Source: an uncultured Eubacteriales bacterium (GTDB taxonomy: Bacteria > Bacillota > Clostridia > Christensenellales > CAG-138). From it: a stretch of DNA of 64,000 bases. The notes below the pieces were generated by a model that was not told where the DNA came from, ran no database searches, and saw only the letters and a list, made by a program, of their open reading frames with translations. A program made the translations under genes and the position numbers. The stretch covers positions 1 through 64,000 of the forward strand of contig UQWD01000010.1 in NCBI GenBank assembly GCA_900544555.1, written 5' to 3'. Below, one piece after another: positions 1 through 7,834 of this stretch (positions within the stretch are counted from its first letter, which is position 1; every line of letters starts with the position of its first letter).

Positions 1-230
1 AGCGCGGGTAGGGCTTACCGGAGCGTTCGCCGTCCTGATAGCGCGGGTAGGGCTTACCGGAGCGTTCGCCGTCCTGATAGCGCGGGTAGGGCTTGCCGGA
101 GCGTTCGCCGTCCTGATAGCGCGGGTAGGGCTTATTGGAGCGTTCGCTGTCCTGATAGCGCGGGTAGGGCTTGCCGGAGCGTTCGCTGTCCTGATAGCGC
201 GGGTAGGGCTTATTGGAGCGTTCGCCGTCC
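1..230. repeat. 39-bp tandem repeat, about six units, inside a coding sequence
   Basis: Units begin at 1, 40, 79, 118, 157 and 196. Each starts AGCGCGGGTAGGGCTT and ends with GTCCTGAT. They differ at a few positions, mainly ACC/GCC/ATT in the middle and GCC/GCT near the end. The period is exactly 13 codons, so copy-number changes keep the reading frame. Confidence 0.95.
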
Positions 231-310
231 TTTTCATTCATACCTCGTTGGTATCCACCGCGGTTCGTATTCTTGTTGTCTTGGCCGTAGCCTTTCTTTT
301 CGTAAGCCAT
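1..310 (-). CDS. N-terminal part of a repeat-rich protein, probably the extension of RlmB (TrmH-family rRNA methyltransferase); runs off the left edge
   Basis: The frame starts at an ATG at 310 and is still open at base 1, so only about 103 codons are visible. The first 24 or so residues are rich in Gly, Asn, Tyr and Lys. They are followed by about six tandem copies of a 13-residue unit, consensus GKPYPRYQDGERS, encoded by a 39-bp DNA repeat that keeps the frame. The charged, Tyr/Pro/Arg-rich repeats look disordered and could bind RNA. The start lies 25 bp after the thyX stop, so it is the third gene of an mrnC-thyX operon. In many Clostridia the gene in this place is rlmB (23S rRNA G2251 2'-O-methyltransferase), which often carries a low-complexity N-terminal extension. 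The catalytic domain is outside the window, so the identity is inferred from position only. Confidence 0.6.
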   Translation of the reverse strand, partial: MAYEKKGYGQDNKNTNRGGYQRGMNEKDGERSNKPYPRYQDSERSGKPYPRYQDSERSNKPYPRYQDGERSGKPYPRYQDGERSGKPYPRYQDGERSGKPYPR

Positions 311-335
311 TAAATGATTCTCGTTTCTTTTATAT

Positions 336-1103
336 TTACCGGATGTGGGTTTTCACCCATTTCAGTATTTGATGATCATCCGCTTCGCGCCTGCATAGAG
401 CGTTAAGCTCATCGCTGAGCGCGCGCATGTCCGCAAGCTTCCCGCAGCTTTTTGGCCCTTCAGGACATGCACCCTCAAGGCAGGAAGGGCCGTATGAATT
501 GAAAAGCACGCCCGCTTCACGGCGCAGCATGCCGAGCATCGCCCATGCGAGGCGGCGTATCTCCCATTGCGCGCGGTAACAACACCTTAAATGGAAAAAG
601 TGGTTAAGCTCGCGTGCGTTCATGGTAAAGATCATGCGCGTTTCAGCCCCGTTAGGCAGCAAAAAACGTGCGTCCTCAGCAGGTATGCCCCTCTTCATCC
701 AATCAGCATACCAACAGTTTATGGTATCCATTTGTTTTTCATACGCATGCACGGCATCCTCGCCGAGAGCGGAAACCGACGGCGGTATGATGTAATTCAA
801 TTCCTCATTTGCCACATATCTCTGGGACTGAACCGAAAAGCTTGCGATGCGATGCCGCGTAATCTGCGCCATCAGCGCGCGGGAAACGCCCTCAACCCCA
901 AACGTAAATGAGGCGTGCTCGATTGGCGAAAAGTGGTTGGCGGACCTGAGCTTATGGATCGTCGCTTCCGCGCTTTGAGCGGCGGATTGTTTCAATTCGC
1001 CCAAACGGCTGGGACTGTAGCACAATCGCCCGGCCATCGCTATGGTTAGCTGGGGCTCCATGGAATGGGATAGAAGCGCGACGTTTAATTCAGTTTGGGC
1101 CAT
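336..1103 (-). CDS. thyX: Flavin-dependent thymidylate synthase ThyX
   Basis: ThyX makes dTMP from dUMP, using methylenetetrahydrofolate as carbon donor and FAD/NADPH as reductant. The protein has 255 residues, usual for the family. The ThyX signature is present: RHRIASFSVQSQR at residues 83-95 fits the RHR-x7-S pattern, which binds FAD and dUMP. A GAGG ribosome binding site lies 9 nt before the ATG at 1103. The gene overlaps the 3' end of mrnC by 14 bp, which implies co-transcription and translational coupling. ThyX is used by bacteria that lack or supplement ThyA. Confidence 0.97.
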   Translation of the reverse strand: MAQTELNVALLSHSMEPQLTIAMAGRLCYSPSRLGELKQSAAQSAEATIHKLRSANHFSPIEHASFTFGVEGVSRALMAQITRHRIASFSVQSQRYVANEELNYIIPPSVSALGEDAVHAYEKQMDTINCWYADWMKRGIPAEDARFLLPNGAETRMIFTMNARELNHFFHLRCCYRAQWEIRRLAWAMLGMLRREAGVLFNSYGPSCLEGACPEGPKSCGKLADMRALSDELNALCRREADDHQILKWVKTHIR

Positions 1104-1572
1104 TTTGTTTATCCTCTTTTTCGTGTTTTTGTGGCAGGCTCAAACGCATAAGTTCCGCCAGGCGTGCGTCCCTGCCCGTCAGATAAAGGTATCCGGCTAG
1201 GGCCTCAAGCCCCGTCGCGACTCTGTAATCCGCTATACTGGCATTCTTTGGTACGGTACCCATATGAGCGTTCCTTCCGCGCTTATAAATGCCCATCTCC
1301 TCTTCCGTGAGCAACGGCTCCCAACGCCTGAACGCTTCCGCCTGAGCGCAGGCGCAAACGAGTGAAGCGGATTGAAGGTGAAGGCCGCGCACAGTACTGT
1401 CCGATATCTCCACAAGATAAGAGCGAACGAATAAATCGTATACCGTATCGCCGATATACGCCAGCACCAAAGCGTTAAGCTGCCGCGCATCCCGCGCGGC
1501 GGCGTCAGGGAACGCTCGCCTCACTGCCGCTAACAGCGCGGGCGAGTTCAATAAACGGTTATTTTCTTCCAT
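1090..1572 (-). CDS. mrnC: Mini-ribonuclease III (23S rRNA maturation)
   Basis: Mini-III is a homodimeric RNase III catalytic domain without the dsRNA-binding domain; in Bacillus it trims the 23S rRNA precursor. The segment LAYIGDTVYDLFVRSYLV near the N-terminus carries the conserved catalytic-domain Asp and neighbours. The rest (GLHLQSASLV, GRNAH, DYRVATGLEALAGYLYL) is typical of the family. The frame is open back to a GTG at 1617. I prefer the ATG at 1572 (protein starting MEENNRLL) because it matches usual family length, although AAAAAGG lies unusually close to it. A TATAAT lies just upstream, so the transcript may have a very short leader. It leads the mrnC-thyX operon. Confidence 0.9.
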   Translation of the reverse strand: MEENNRLLNSPALLAAVRRAFPDAAARDARQLNALVLAYIGDTVYDLFVRSYLVEISDSTVRGLHLQSASLVCACAQAEAFRRWEPLLTEEEMGIYKRGRNAHMGTVPKNASIADYRVATGLEALAGYLYLTGRDARLAELMRLSLPQKHEKEDKQNGPN

Positions 1573-1617
1573 CCTTTTTATTATATCGGCATGTATCGCG
1601 ATTGTAAATGACGTCAC

Positions 1618-1987
1618 TTGATAAAGCAGCGTTTATATTTTGCTTTTAAACGGTTGGGCAATGTGATACCGAGCAATCCTTGCATAAAGGAATTCTTTAA
1701 AGTATGCGCTATGACAAATAATAGATAAACCTATTCTTATCAGTTGTGATTTCGTACCTGGCAATGATAAGAAAAACACCGGAAACACGCATAAACACTA
1801 GAACCGACATATTAATTGTCAATATTGATTAGTGCTTCCTGTTTACACTTCGGGCACAATAGTGGAAAGTTATTCAACTCTGTATCTTCCCGCATTTTTC
1901 ATCTTGCCTTGTTTCCGCATATAGGACACAATATCCATTGTTCCCCTCGCACTAAACCACGCCATTTTTAAAGTAATGAGTTAAGGG
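1618..1987. other. Intergenic stretch with only the KTR remnant
   Basis: Apart from the decayed KTR domain at 1812-1943, nothing recognisable is seen. The base composition is clearly more AT-rich than the neighbouring mrnC side, marking the boundary of a probable acquired segment. Confidence 0.6.
1812..1943 (-). pseudogene. Remnant of a cysteine-rich KTR-domain protein
   Basis: Reading leftwards the translation begins EQWILCPICGNKAR, meets an in-frame TGA, and continues KMREDTELNNFPLLCPKC then KQEALIN before a TAA at 1812-1814. Two CPxC zinc-knuckle motifs and the spacing match the small cysteine-rich KTR domain proteins common on clostridial conjugative transposons. No start codon or ribosome binding site is evident, and the internal stop shows decay. 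It sits beside the AT-rich TetR cluster and supports the view that this patch came in on a mobile element. Confidence 0.65.
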
Positions 1988-2471
1988 TTACTTATTAACT
2001 GCTTCTGCTAATTTTTTTATCTCGCCCTCATTTATTTCAGGTTCAGTAAATCCCTCATTAAAGCCGTCAATTTTCTTTAAAGACTGAAACAATTTCCTAT
2101 ATAGAAAATTCATTCTTTCGTAGTCCATCTTGCCACCAACAGAGGTCACATAAGAAGCATCGTTTATTAGCTCTATTGGGTAGAGTGTTTCAAAAAATCC
2201 CTCGGTAACATTCGGGGTATAGCAGCACGCAAATAATCCTATCTTCTTGTGTAATAGCTGTTTTAGATTGCGTTTACAAAATTGAGTAATTTCTTTTTGA
2301 ATTTTACCCATGTACACAGAACCGCCAATAAAAACAGCATCATATTGAGATAAATTGATTTTATCTGCTTTAGCTGAATGATGCTTACTTCACCAGGAAG
2401 ATAAGACTTTAGGATTTCTGCGCATTTTTTGTACATCCGTATTTTGTTGCATACACGACTGCAATTTTCAT
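1988..2471 (-). pseudogene. Flavodoxin-domain protein (HemG-like), broken by two frameshifts
   Basis: Translation from the ATG at 2471 gives MKIAVVYATKYGCTKN, a flavodoxin FMN-binding start. Continuing needs two single-base insertions, one at an A-run after ATGTACAAAA and one at CTAAAG. With those it reads CAEILKSYLPGEVSIIQLK, then DKINLSQYDAVFIGGSVYMG, and joins the intact 109-residue frame ending at 1988 (GLFACCYTP and ELINDASYVTSVGGKMDYE). Both lesions are in homopolymer A runs, so sequencing error is a real alternative to decay. The ATG overlaps the TAA of the upstream TetR gene (TAATG), which implies a coupled pair. Family members are flavodoxins related to protoporphyrinogen oxidase HemG. 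Confidence 0.75.
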
Positions 2472-3100
2472 TAAAACGCCTCCTTACGGTAAATCATGTC
2501 AAACTGCTCTATATGCAATCCCAACATTTTAATTGCCTCTTCTTCCTTTTCAGCTATACCGTCATATTTATTGAGTAAAAGAAAAATCGGCGCAAAGAAC
2601 TGTAATGCCATAACTTCGGGATTTGCTTGCCGCATGTAGCCTTGTTTAATCATTTCATCAAAAAGTGTAGCTTGGTAAGAAATTGCGATATCAATATATA
2701 CTTCTCGATATATACGGTCAATTTCTTTGTTCTTGTATTTTTCAATGGAAAGCATTTTACGAAATTGAGAAGCATAGGGGTCTTTCAAGTAAAAATGAAA
2801 AATTTCACTACTGATTTTCTTTAAAACCTCGTTGCCACCTGTTGCGTATTTCTTTGCCATTTCTTGCAGTTCACCGTTGGGGAGCTTAAAAGAAGTAGAA
2901 GCGTATCTAAACCGTAATTGTATCGCGGATACCAATGTATCAAAGATTTCTTGTTTGCTGCTGAAATGCTTGTATAAAGAGCTTTGCTTAATTCCCACTT
3001 CTGCCGCAATATCACGCACTGTTACACCGTCATAGCCTTTATCAGCAAACAGCTTTAGTGATTCAAATAAAATAATTTCTTTCGTATTTCTTTTCGCCAT
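2471..3100 (-). CDS. TetR/AcrR-family transcriptional regulator
   Basis: The 209-residue protein has the TetR DNA-binding helix-turn-helix at about residues 18-50 (GYDGVTVRDIAAEVGIKQSS followed by LYKHFSSKQEIFD). An all-helical ligand domain follows. The ligand cannot be read from sequence. It starts 13 bp after the stop of the membrane protein at 3114-3560 and its stop overlaps the start of the flavodoxin gene, so the three probably form one operon that TetR may autoregulate. Base composition is AT-richer than the surrounding genome, consistent with transfer. Confidence 0.92.
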   Translation of the reverse strand: MAKRNTKEIILFESLKLFADKGYDGVTVRDIAAEVGIKQSSLYKHFSSKQEIFDTLVSAIQLRFRYASTSFKLPNGELQEMAKKYATGGNEVLKKISSEIFHFYLKDPYASQFRKMLSIEKYKNKEIDRIYREVYIDIAISYQATLFDEMIKQGYMRQANPEVMALQFFAPIFLLLNKYDGIAEKEEEAIKMLGLHIEQFDMIYRKEAF

Positions 3101-3113
3101 GCCAATACCTCAC

Positions 3114-3560
3114 TTACATATAATCAAAACGAGTAGGAACAGAGTTATAAAGCCATATACGAGAGCCTTCAATAAATGCGATTTGAACAATGCTCACGAC
3201 GACAATAACGAAAAAGATATTTTGTCTGTATTCCGGCTCGAAGATTGATACTATCCCAAGCACCCATATAATCACACTTGCTATCCAAAAAACAATGGAT
3301 TGAATGCTGCTAACAGAAAACAGCCCCATTCCTACGCTGCCGTCAGTAGCGTATATGATAGAGTCGCAATACAGATCACGAACGTTCGCAAAATACCACA
3401 ATGCACCGTGAAGCAGGATAAAGAGCAGGATAATCATGCCCCATTTTTGAATTGCCGTCCGGCTTAAATATCCCCATATCATATAGCCGATATTTACCCC
3501 CAACAAAAGTGTAGTGATAATTGCAACGCTGTTCCCAGAGTATAATTTTACCATAGTCAT
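3114..3560 (-). CDS. Small polytopic membrane protein of unknown function
   Basis: The product has 148 residues with four clear hydrophobic segments (about residues 10-32, 40-58, 82-104 and 113-133). No catalytic motif is visible. AAAGGAG precedes two candidate starts: ATG at 3560 is only 3-4 nt away, while ATG at 3554 (starting MVKLYSG) has about 9 nt spacing and is the better one. It heads the operon with the TetR regulator and the flavodoxin-like gene. I do not recognise the family; a regulated membrane accessory protein is plausible from context only. Confidence 0.7.
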   Translation of the reverse strand: MTMVKLYSGNSVAIITTLLLGVNIGYMIWGYLSRTAIQKWGMIILLFILLHGALWYFANVRDLYCDSIIYATDGSVGMGLFSVSSIQSIVFWIASVIIWVLGIVSIFEPEYRQNIFFVIVVVSIVQIAFIEGSRIWLYNSVPTRFDYM

Positions 3561-3974
3561 AAACTCCTTTCGATATGGCTATCGTTTGTTCTCTTTTATT
3601 TTAGCTACTATTTGTTCGCCTGTCAAGTCCTTGCAATACTACGGAATATAATACACCTATCTAAAAGCATGTTGTTCATGTCGCCCTCCTTAAATTTATG
3701 GTGCCTGATTGGTGCCAAATCTTACAAAACCACGATATGATGGAAAGACATACAAGGCGATATGCGGAAAACCTTGAATTTAAGCCATTCTTGCGTGAGC
3801 TGTAAACATTTATGAGGGGGTTATAAGAAGATTTTCGTCTATCAAATTATTAAAAAATGGGCTTAAGCAGCTTATGAGCGCCTGTTTATATAGCAAGTTG
3901 AAGCTCGCGTGAAACAATACTGGGTAAGCATGGGCGATTAAGGCGCGTGCTTAACCGCCCCGCTGCGAATGCGT
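3561..3974. other. AT-rich intergenic region, no firm gene
   Basis: On the minus strand AAGGAGGGCGAC precedes an ATG at about 3679 opening a 15-codon frame (MNNMLLDRCIIFRSI). It is too short to call and could be a leader peptide or a remnant. A duplicated GGTGCC lies near 3700-3715, followed by text that looks like the tail of an integrase gene, but no protein match can be supported. Confidence 0.4.
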
Positions 3975-5096
3975 TTATTCGTCGACGGCCAGGCGTACTT
4001 TTTGCATCATTTCCGGTATGGAGATATGCTGGGGGCATTCGTCCACACATTTTTTGCAGCCGATACAGGAGGATGCGCGGGCGGTTTCCTCCATGGCTTT
4101 GTATTTCTTAACAAAGTCTCCGCGCAGCTTTGATAACTGAAACGCGTTATAGAGCTTGAACACGCCCGGTATATCCACTCCAGAGGGGCAATCCATGCAA
4201 TAACGGCAGCCGGTACAGGGAATGGTTACATTTTGCTTATGCAATTCCAACGCCTGGGTAAGCGCACACCGCTCATTTTCGTTTAAAGGCTCAAAGCGTT
4301 CCATTGTAGATACGTTATCTATGACCTGCTCCATGTTGGACATGCCGCTGAGGACCGTAAGTACGTTTTCAAGACCGGCGGCGTACCTTATGGCCCACGA
4401 AGCGACGCTCCTTTCAGGCGCGGCCTCCTTTAACAAAGCGTTAGCGCCCTCGCTCAGCGACGCCAGAGCCCCGCCGCGCACCGGCTCCATTACGATGCAC
4501 GGCGCGCCGTATTCCCGTATCATTTCATACTGCGTTTTCGCGTCCTGCATCTCCCAGTCCATATAATTGAGCTGTATTTGTACGAAATCCCATTCATGTC
4601 TGTACAAAACTTCCTTAAGCACTTCAGGCTTATCGTGGAAGGAGAAGCCCAAATTGCGTATTAAGCCCTGCTTTTTTAAGCTGAGCAGCCTATCGTAGGC
4701 CCTGAATCTCTCATAGTTCTCCTCAAAGGATTTTTCGTTTATCGCGTGCAGCAGATAATAATCAAAATAAGAGACGCCGCAATTATTCAGCTGCTCGTTA
4801 AAAATGCGTTCAACATCCTCCGCGCACGTCAGCTTCCAGCCGGGAAGTTTTGTGGCCAACAAAAAGCTTTCCCTCGGGTATTTTTTCAGCGCGCGGCCGG
4901 TAAACGCCTCGGATTGGCCGTTGTGGTAGGGGTAAGCCGTATCGATATAATTCACGCCGTGGGCGTAAGCGTAATCAATAATCTGCTCGGCCCGGGTAAA
5001 GTCTATTTTTTCATCCTCCGTTGTTGGAAGGCGCATACATCCCATGCCAAGCACGGATACCGTACGGCCATCCTTTGGGTTAAGGCGCGTAAACAT
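3975..5096 (-). CDS. Aldo/keto reductase with C-terminal 4Fe-4S ferredoxin domain
   Basis: The N-terminal 270 residues form an NAD(P)H-dependent aldo/keto reductase barrel, with the start MFTRLNPKDGRTVSVLGMGC, the catalytic-region IDTAYPYHNGQSE and the strand EPVRGGALA. The last 90 residues carry cysteine clusters CTGCRYCMDCPSGVDIP and CIGCKKCVDECPQ, typical of two 4Fe-4S clusters. This fused architecture is common in anaerobes and links pyridine nucleotide chemistry with ferredoxin-type electron transfer; the substrate is unknown. GGAGG lies 8 nt before the ATG at 5096. The upstream ATG at 5111 overlaps that Shine-Dalgarno region, so 5096 is the true start. Confidence 0.92.
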   Translation of the reverse strand: MFTRLNPKDGRTVSVLGMGCMRLPTTEDEKIDFTRAEQIIDYAYAHGVNYIDTAYPYHNGQSEAFTGRALKKYPRESFLLATKLPGWKLTCAEDVERIFNEQLNNCGVSYFDYYLLHAINEKSFEENYERFRAYDRLLSLKKQGLIRNLGFSFHDKPEVLKEVLYRHEWDFVQIQLNYMDWEMQDAKTQYEMIREYGAPCIVMEPVRGGALASLSEGANALLKEAAPERSVASWAIRYAAGLENVLTVLSGMSNMEQVIDNVSTMERFEPLNENERCALTQALELHKQNVTIPCTGCRYCMDCPSGVDIPGVFKLYNAFQLSKLRGDFVKKYKAMEETARASSCIGCKKCVDECPQHISIPEMMQKVRLAVDE

Positions 5097-5203
5097 CGGT
5101 ATAACCTCCATTCGATTATTATTTCAATATTATAGCATAACAGCAAGTACATTTAAATGAACAGCCGTCCGCATCAACAGTAAGCGCGCGGCTTATAGCT
5201 GCT

Positions 5204-6106
5204 TCATTTGGCATAGAGCCGGGCGCTTTCATTATACATGCTTACAATATCCTGCAAAACGCCGAAATGTTCAAAATCCGGATGATAGATGATGTTGATT
5301 TCCCTTATCATACTCAGGTTTTCTACCGGAAGTACGGTTATCTTGCCTTTCTTGAGTTCATCCATGCAGGCGCTCTTCGCCAATATTGAAACGCCGAAAT
5401 CACGGCGGATTAAGTCCTTAATGGTCGCGATGTTGTTAACCTCCAATATCACGTTGAACTCGTCGATGGACATATTCTGGCTTTCGAGGTGCGCGATAAA
5501 CAGGTTCCTCGTGCCGGAATCCGGAAGGCGCAGAATGAGTTTTTCCTTCTTAAGCTCATCAATGGTGACCATGCTGTTTTGAGCCAGGCGGTTGTTATTG
5601 GATACCGCGAGAACAAGGCAGTCCGTATCCAGTAATATTGAGTTAAAGCCGGCCCCGGGCGCTTTACCCTCGACTATCGCCAAATCAATCTCGTATGTTT
5701 TAAGCTTTTCATAAAGATTATTTATGGTATCAGAAATAATCGTAATACAGATATCGCCGTTTACATTGCAGTAACGCGCCAGAACTTCCGTCACGAGGTT
5801 GCTTTCCGAAGTGTGCGTAATGCCGACGGTCATCCTCGTAGCATGCGCCTTCTCGTCTCGGATGCTCTGCAGCAGGCTCTGGCACAGAGCGTTCATGCGC
5901 TTTGCGTATTTTACGGCAATTTCGCCTTCCCTGGTTAACTTAAGCGATTTGTCCGCGCGGATAAACAGCTTTGCGTTCAGCTCGTTTTCCAGCTGCTTAA
6001 TATGCTGGCTTACGGCGGGCTGAGTTAGCGAAAGCTGCTCCGCCGCGCGGGTAAAGCTGCCTGTTTGAGATACTTTTAACAGCGTGTTCAGCCTTGGATC
6101 CAGCAT
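5204..6106 (-). CDS. LysR-family transcriptional regulator
   Basis: The 300-residue protein starts with the LysR winged helix-turn-helix (LLKVSQTGSFTRAAEQLSLT then QPAVSQHIKQLENEL). A two-lobed periplasmic-binding-like effector domain follows from about residue 90. It is divergent from the cation/proton antiporter at 6240. The 130-bp region between them holds TGATGATCAT-type dyad sequence, where a LysR protein would be expected to bind. Regulation of the antiporter is the natural inference; the co-inducer is unknown. Confidence 0.93.
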   Translation of the reverse strand: MLDPRLNTLLKVSQTGSFTRAAEQLSLTQPAVSQHIKQLENELNAKLFIRADKSLKLTREGEIAVKYAKRMNALCQSLLQSIRDEKAHATRMTVGITHTSESNLVTEVLARYCNVNGDICITIISDTINNLYEKLKTYEIDLAIVEGKAPGAGFNSILLDTDCLVLAVSNNNRLAQNSMVTIDELKKEKLILRLPDSGTRNLFIAHLESQNMSIDEFNVILEVNNIATIKDLIRRDFGVSILAKSACMDELKKGKITVLPVENLSMIREINIIYHPDFEHFGVLQDIVSMYNESARLYAK

Positions 6107-6239
6107 AGCGAACCACCATCCATAAAACTTTTTTATAATGCACTAATGAATCATCATTTTACATTATCTATTGATGATCATATCATGAGGTATGCGCAAA
6201 ATCAACCGCGCACAATTTTACGCGTCGACGGAGGACAAT

Positions 6240-7442
6240 ATGAGTGGTTTTTATAGCCGGATTGGGGATACGCCCACAATACTCATTGCGCTTGCGGTCA
6301 TACTCTTGTCCGGATTTCTTGTAACGCGCCTAACAAGCCGAATTAAACTTCCTCATATCAGCGGATATATCATAGCCGGCGTGTTAATCGGGCCGTATGT
6401 GCTTAAACTGGTTCCCCAAACCCTTATCGATGGCATGGGGTTTATGAGCGATATTGCGTTGGCGTTTATCGCGTTCAACATCGGAGGCTTTTTCAAAAGG
6501 GAGGCGTTAAAGGGCGCGGCGGCCAAATCGTTAGTCATAACATTGTTTGAATCATTGTTGGCCGGAATTGTCGTTTCGCTCTCCATGCGGTTCGTGTTCG
6601 GCCTGGGATGGGATTTTTCCCTGCTGCTCGGCGCGATTGCGACCGCGACCGCGCCGGCCAGCATCATGATGACCATCAACCAGTACCATGCGCGCGGAGA
6701 ATTTGTGGATACGCTTGTGGAAGTTGTGGCGTTTGACGACGCGGTATGCCTGCTGGCGTTCAGCGTAGCGGCGGCCGTATCTTCCGCCGGCGAATCCGGA
6801 GATGCGGGGTGGGGCGGGGCGCTCATGTCCGTTGGATACAATATTGCCGCATTGGGATTGGGCGCGGCCTGCGGGTTTTTGCTCTGCAAAACGATAACGC
6901 CTAATCGCAGCCGGGACAGCCGATTGATCATTACGGCCGCACTGCTGATTTTAGTATCCGGCTTATGCGCCATCGTGAAAATATCGCCGTTGATCTCCTG
7001 CATGGCAATGGGCTGCGCGTACGTGAATTTTTCAGGAGATAAGGCGCTGTATGAGCAATTAAACGGATTTACCCCGCCGATTATGGCCATTTTTTTTATA
7101 GTGTCTGGCATGAACCTGAATTTGGTTGCGCTCGGCACGGTTGGATTGATAGGCGTGGGTTATTTTATCATTCGCATAGCGGGCAAATATTTCGGAGCGT
7201 TTTTTGGCTGCGTATCAACCGGCGCAAGCAAGCCTGTAAGAGATTACCTCGGCATCGCGCTGATACCCCAGGCCGGCGTGGCAATCAATCTCGCGTTCCT
7301 TGGCCAGCGTATCCTTTCGCCTGAAACCGGCAACCTTTTGCTCACCATCATCCTTTCTTCGTCGGCACTGTATGAGTTGATCGGCCCCGCCTGCGCGAAG
7401 GCGGCGCTGTGCCTGTCGGGGGCGATCAAAAAAAAGGCGTAG
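6240..7442 (+). CDS. Kef/NhaP-type cation:proton antiporter
   Basis: This is a roughly 400-residue integral membrane protein of the monovalent cation:proton antiporter family (Na_H_Exchanger fold), with about 12 hydrophobic segments. Segments such as LPHISGYIIAGVLIGPYVL (family TM region near the N-terminus) and the helix with FDDAVCLLAFSV carry expected acidic residues. There is no TrkA/RCK domain at the C-terminus. GGAGG at 6230-6234 sits 5 nt before the ATG at 6240. The longer frame from 6192 has no adequately spaced ribosome binding site. It is divergent from a LysR gene that probably controls it. Ion specificity cannot be told. Confidence 0.88.
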   Translation: MSGFYSRIGDTPTILIALAVILLSGFLVTRLTSRIKLPHISGYIIAGVLIGPYVLKLVPQTLIDGMGFMSDIALAFIAFNIGGFFKREALKGAAAKSLVITLFESLLAGIVVSLSMRFVFGLGWDFSLLLGAIATATAPASIMMTINQYHARGEFVDTLVEVVAFDDAVCLLAFSVAAAVSSAGESGDAGWGGALMSVGYNIAALGLGAACGFLLCKTITPNRSRDSRLIITAALLILVSGLCAIVKISPLISCMAMGCAYVNFSGDKALYEQLNGFTPPIMAIFFIVSGMNLNLVALGTVGLIGVGYFIIRIAGKYFGAFFGCVSTGASKPVRDYLGIALIPQAGVAINLAFLGQRILSPETGNLLLTIILSSSALYELIGPACAKAALCLSGAIKKKA

Positions 7443-7834
7443 ACTCGCCGGTTTTGGGGGTTGTTATAAGTGTGGATAGCAAACCCGGTAGCAGCGCAGA
7501 AGCGATCCCGTTGCGCGAACAAGCGCCTTTGTGTGTGAGAAGTCGGGCATGCGCTGCCAAACGGCAGCATGATACGCAATCCGCACCATTAGGCTGTTGA
7601 AAAAGTAGAGAGCGCGGACGATCGAACAACCTACAAAGCCTCGTTCTGCTACGGGGCGTAGGGCCCGGCGCCGCAAAAAAGCCGTTGGGAGTCGTGTATG
7701 CCCCAAAGCTTATACGGTATAGTAACACAGCGCGTAGTCTAGGGCCCGCTTAATTAATCGCTAATATGTAGTATGCTGATAGAGTTTAAGGCCCGGAGCA
7801 CCAGCCCGGGCCTTATAGAAAACAGGGTTCTTGC
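7443..7834. other. Intergenic region between convergent genes
   Basis: No gene is supported. The stretch at about 7589-7700 (from AGGCTGTTGAAAAAGTAGAG to ATGCCCCAAAG) looks like a dispersed noncoding repeat of the kind often mistranslated in clostridial genomes, but no second copy is in this window. A perfect 10-bp-stem hairpin closes the region at 7787-7815. Confidence 0.45.
7787..7815. terminator. Hairpin between convergent genes, probable bidirectional terminator
   Basis: TAAGGCCCGG pairs perfectly with CCGGGCCTTA across a 9-nt loop. It lies 20 bp beyond the DUF4097 gene stop and faces the antiporter gene from the other side. Neither side has a strong U-tract, so efficiency is uncertain. 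Confidence 0.5.

Noticed and set aside
1..230. Tandem repeat considered as a CRISPR array
   Set aside because: Units are contiguous with no spacers, have a 39-bp period and stay in frame within a gene with a good start, so it is a coding repeat.
6353..7138. Long antisense ORF (261 codons) opposite the antiporter
   Set aside because: It is a shadow of a GC-biased membrane protein gene, with no ribosome site and no recognisable domain.
7426..7728. Overlapping minus-strand ORFs of 80-111 codons between the antiporter and DUF4097 genes
   Set aside because: They look like the spurious translations of a dispersed noncoding repeat; no ribosome site or domain is present.
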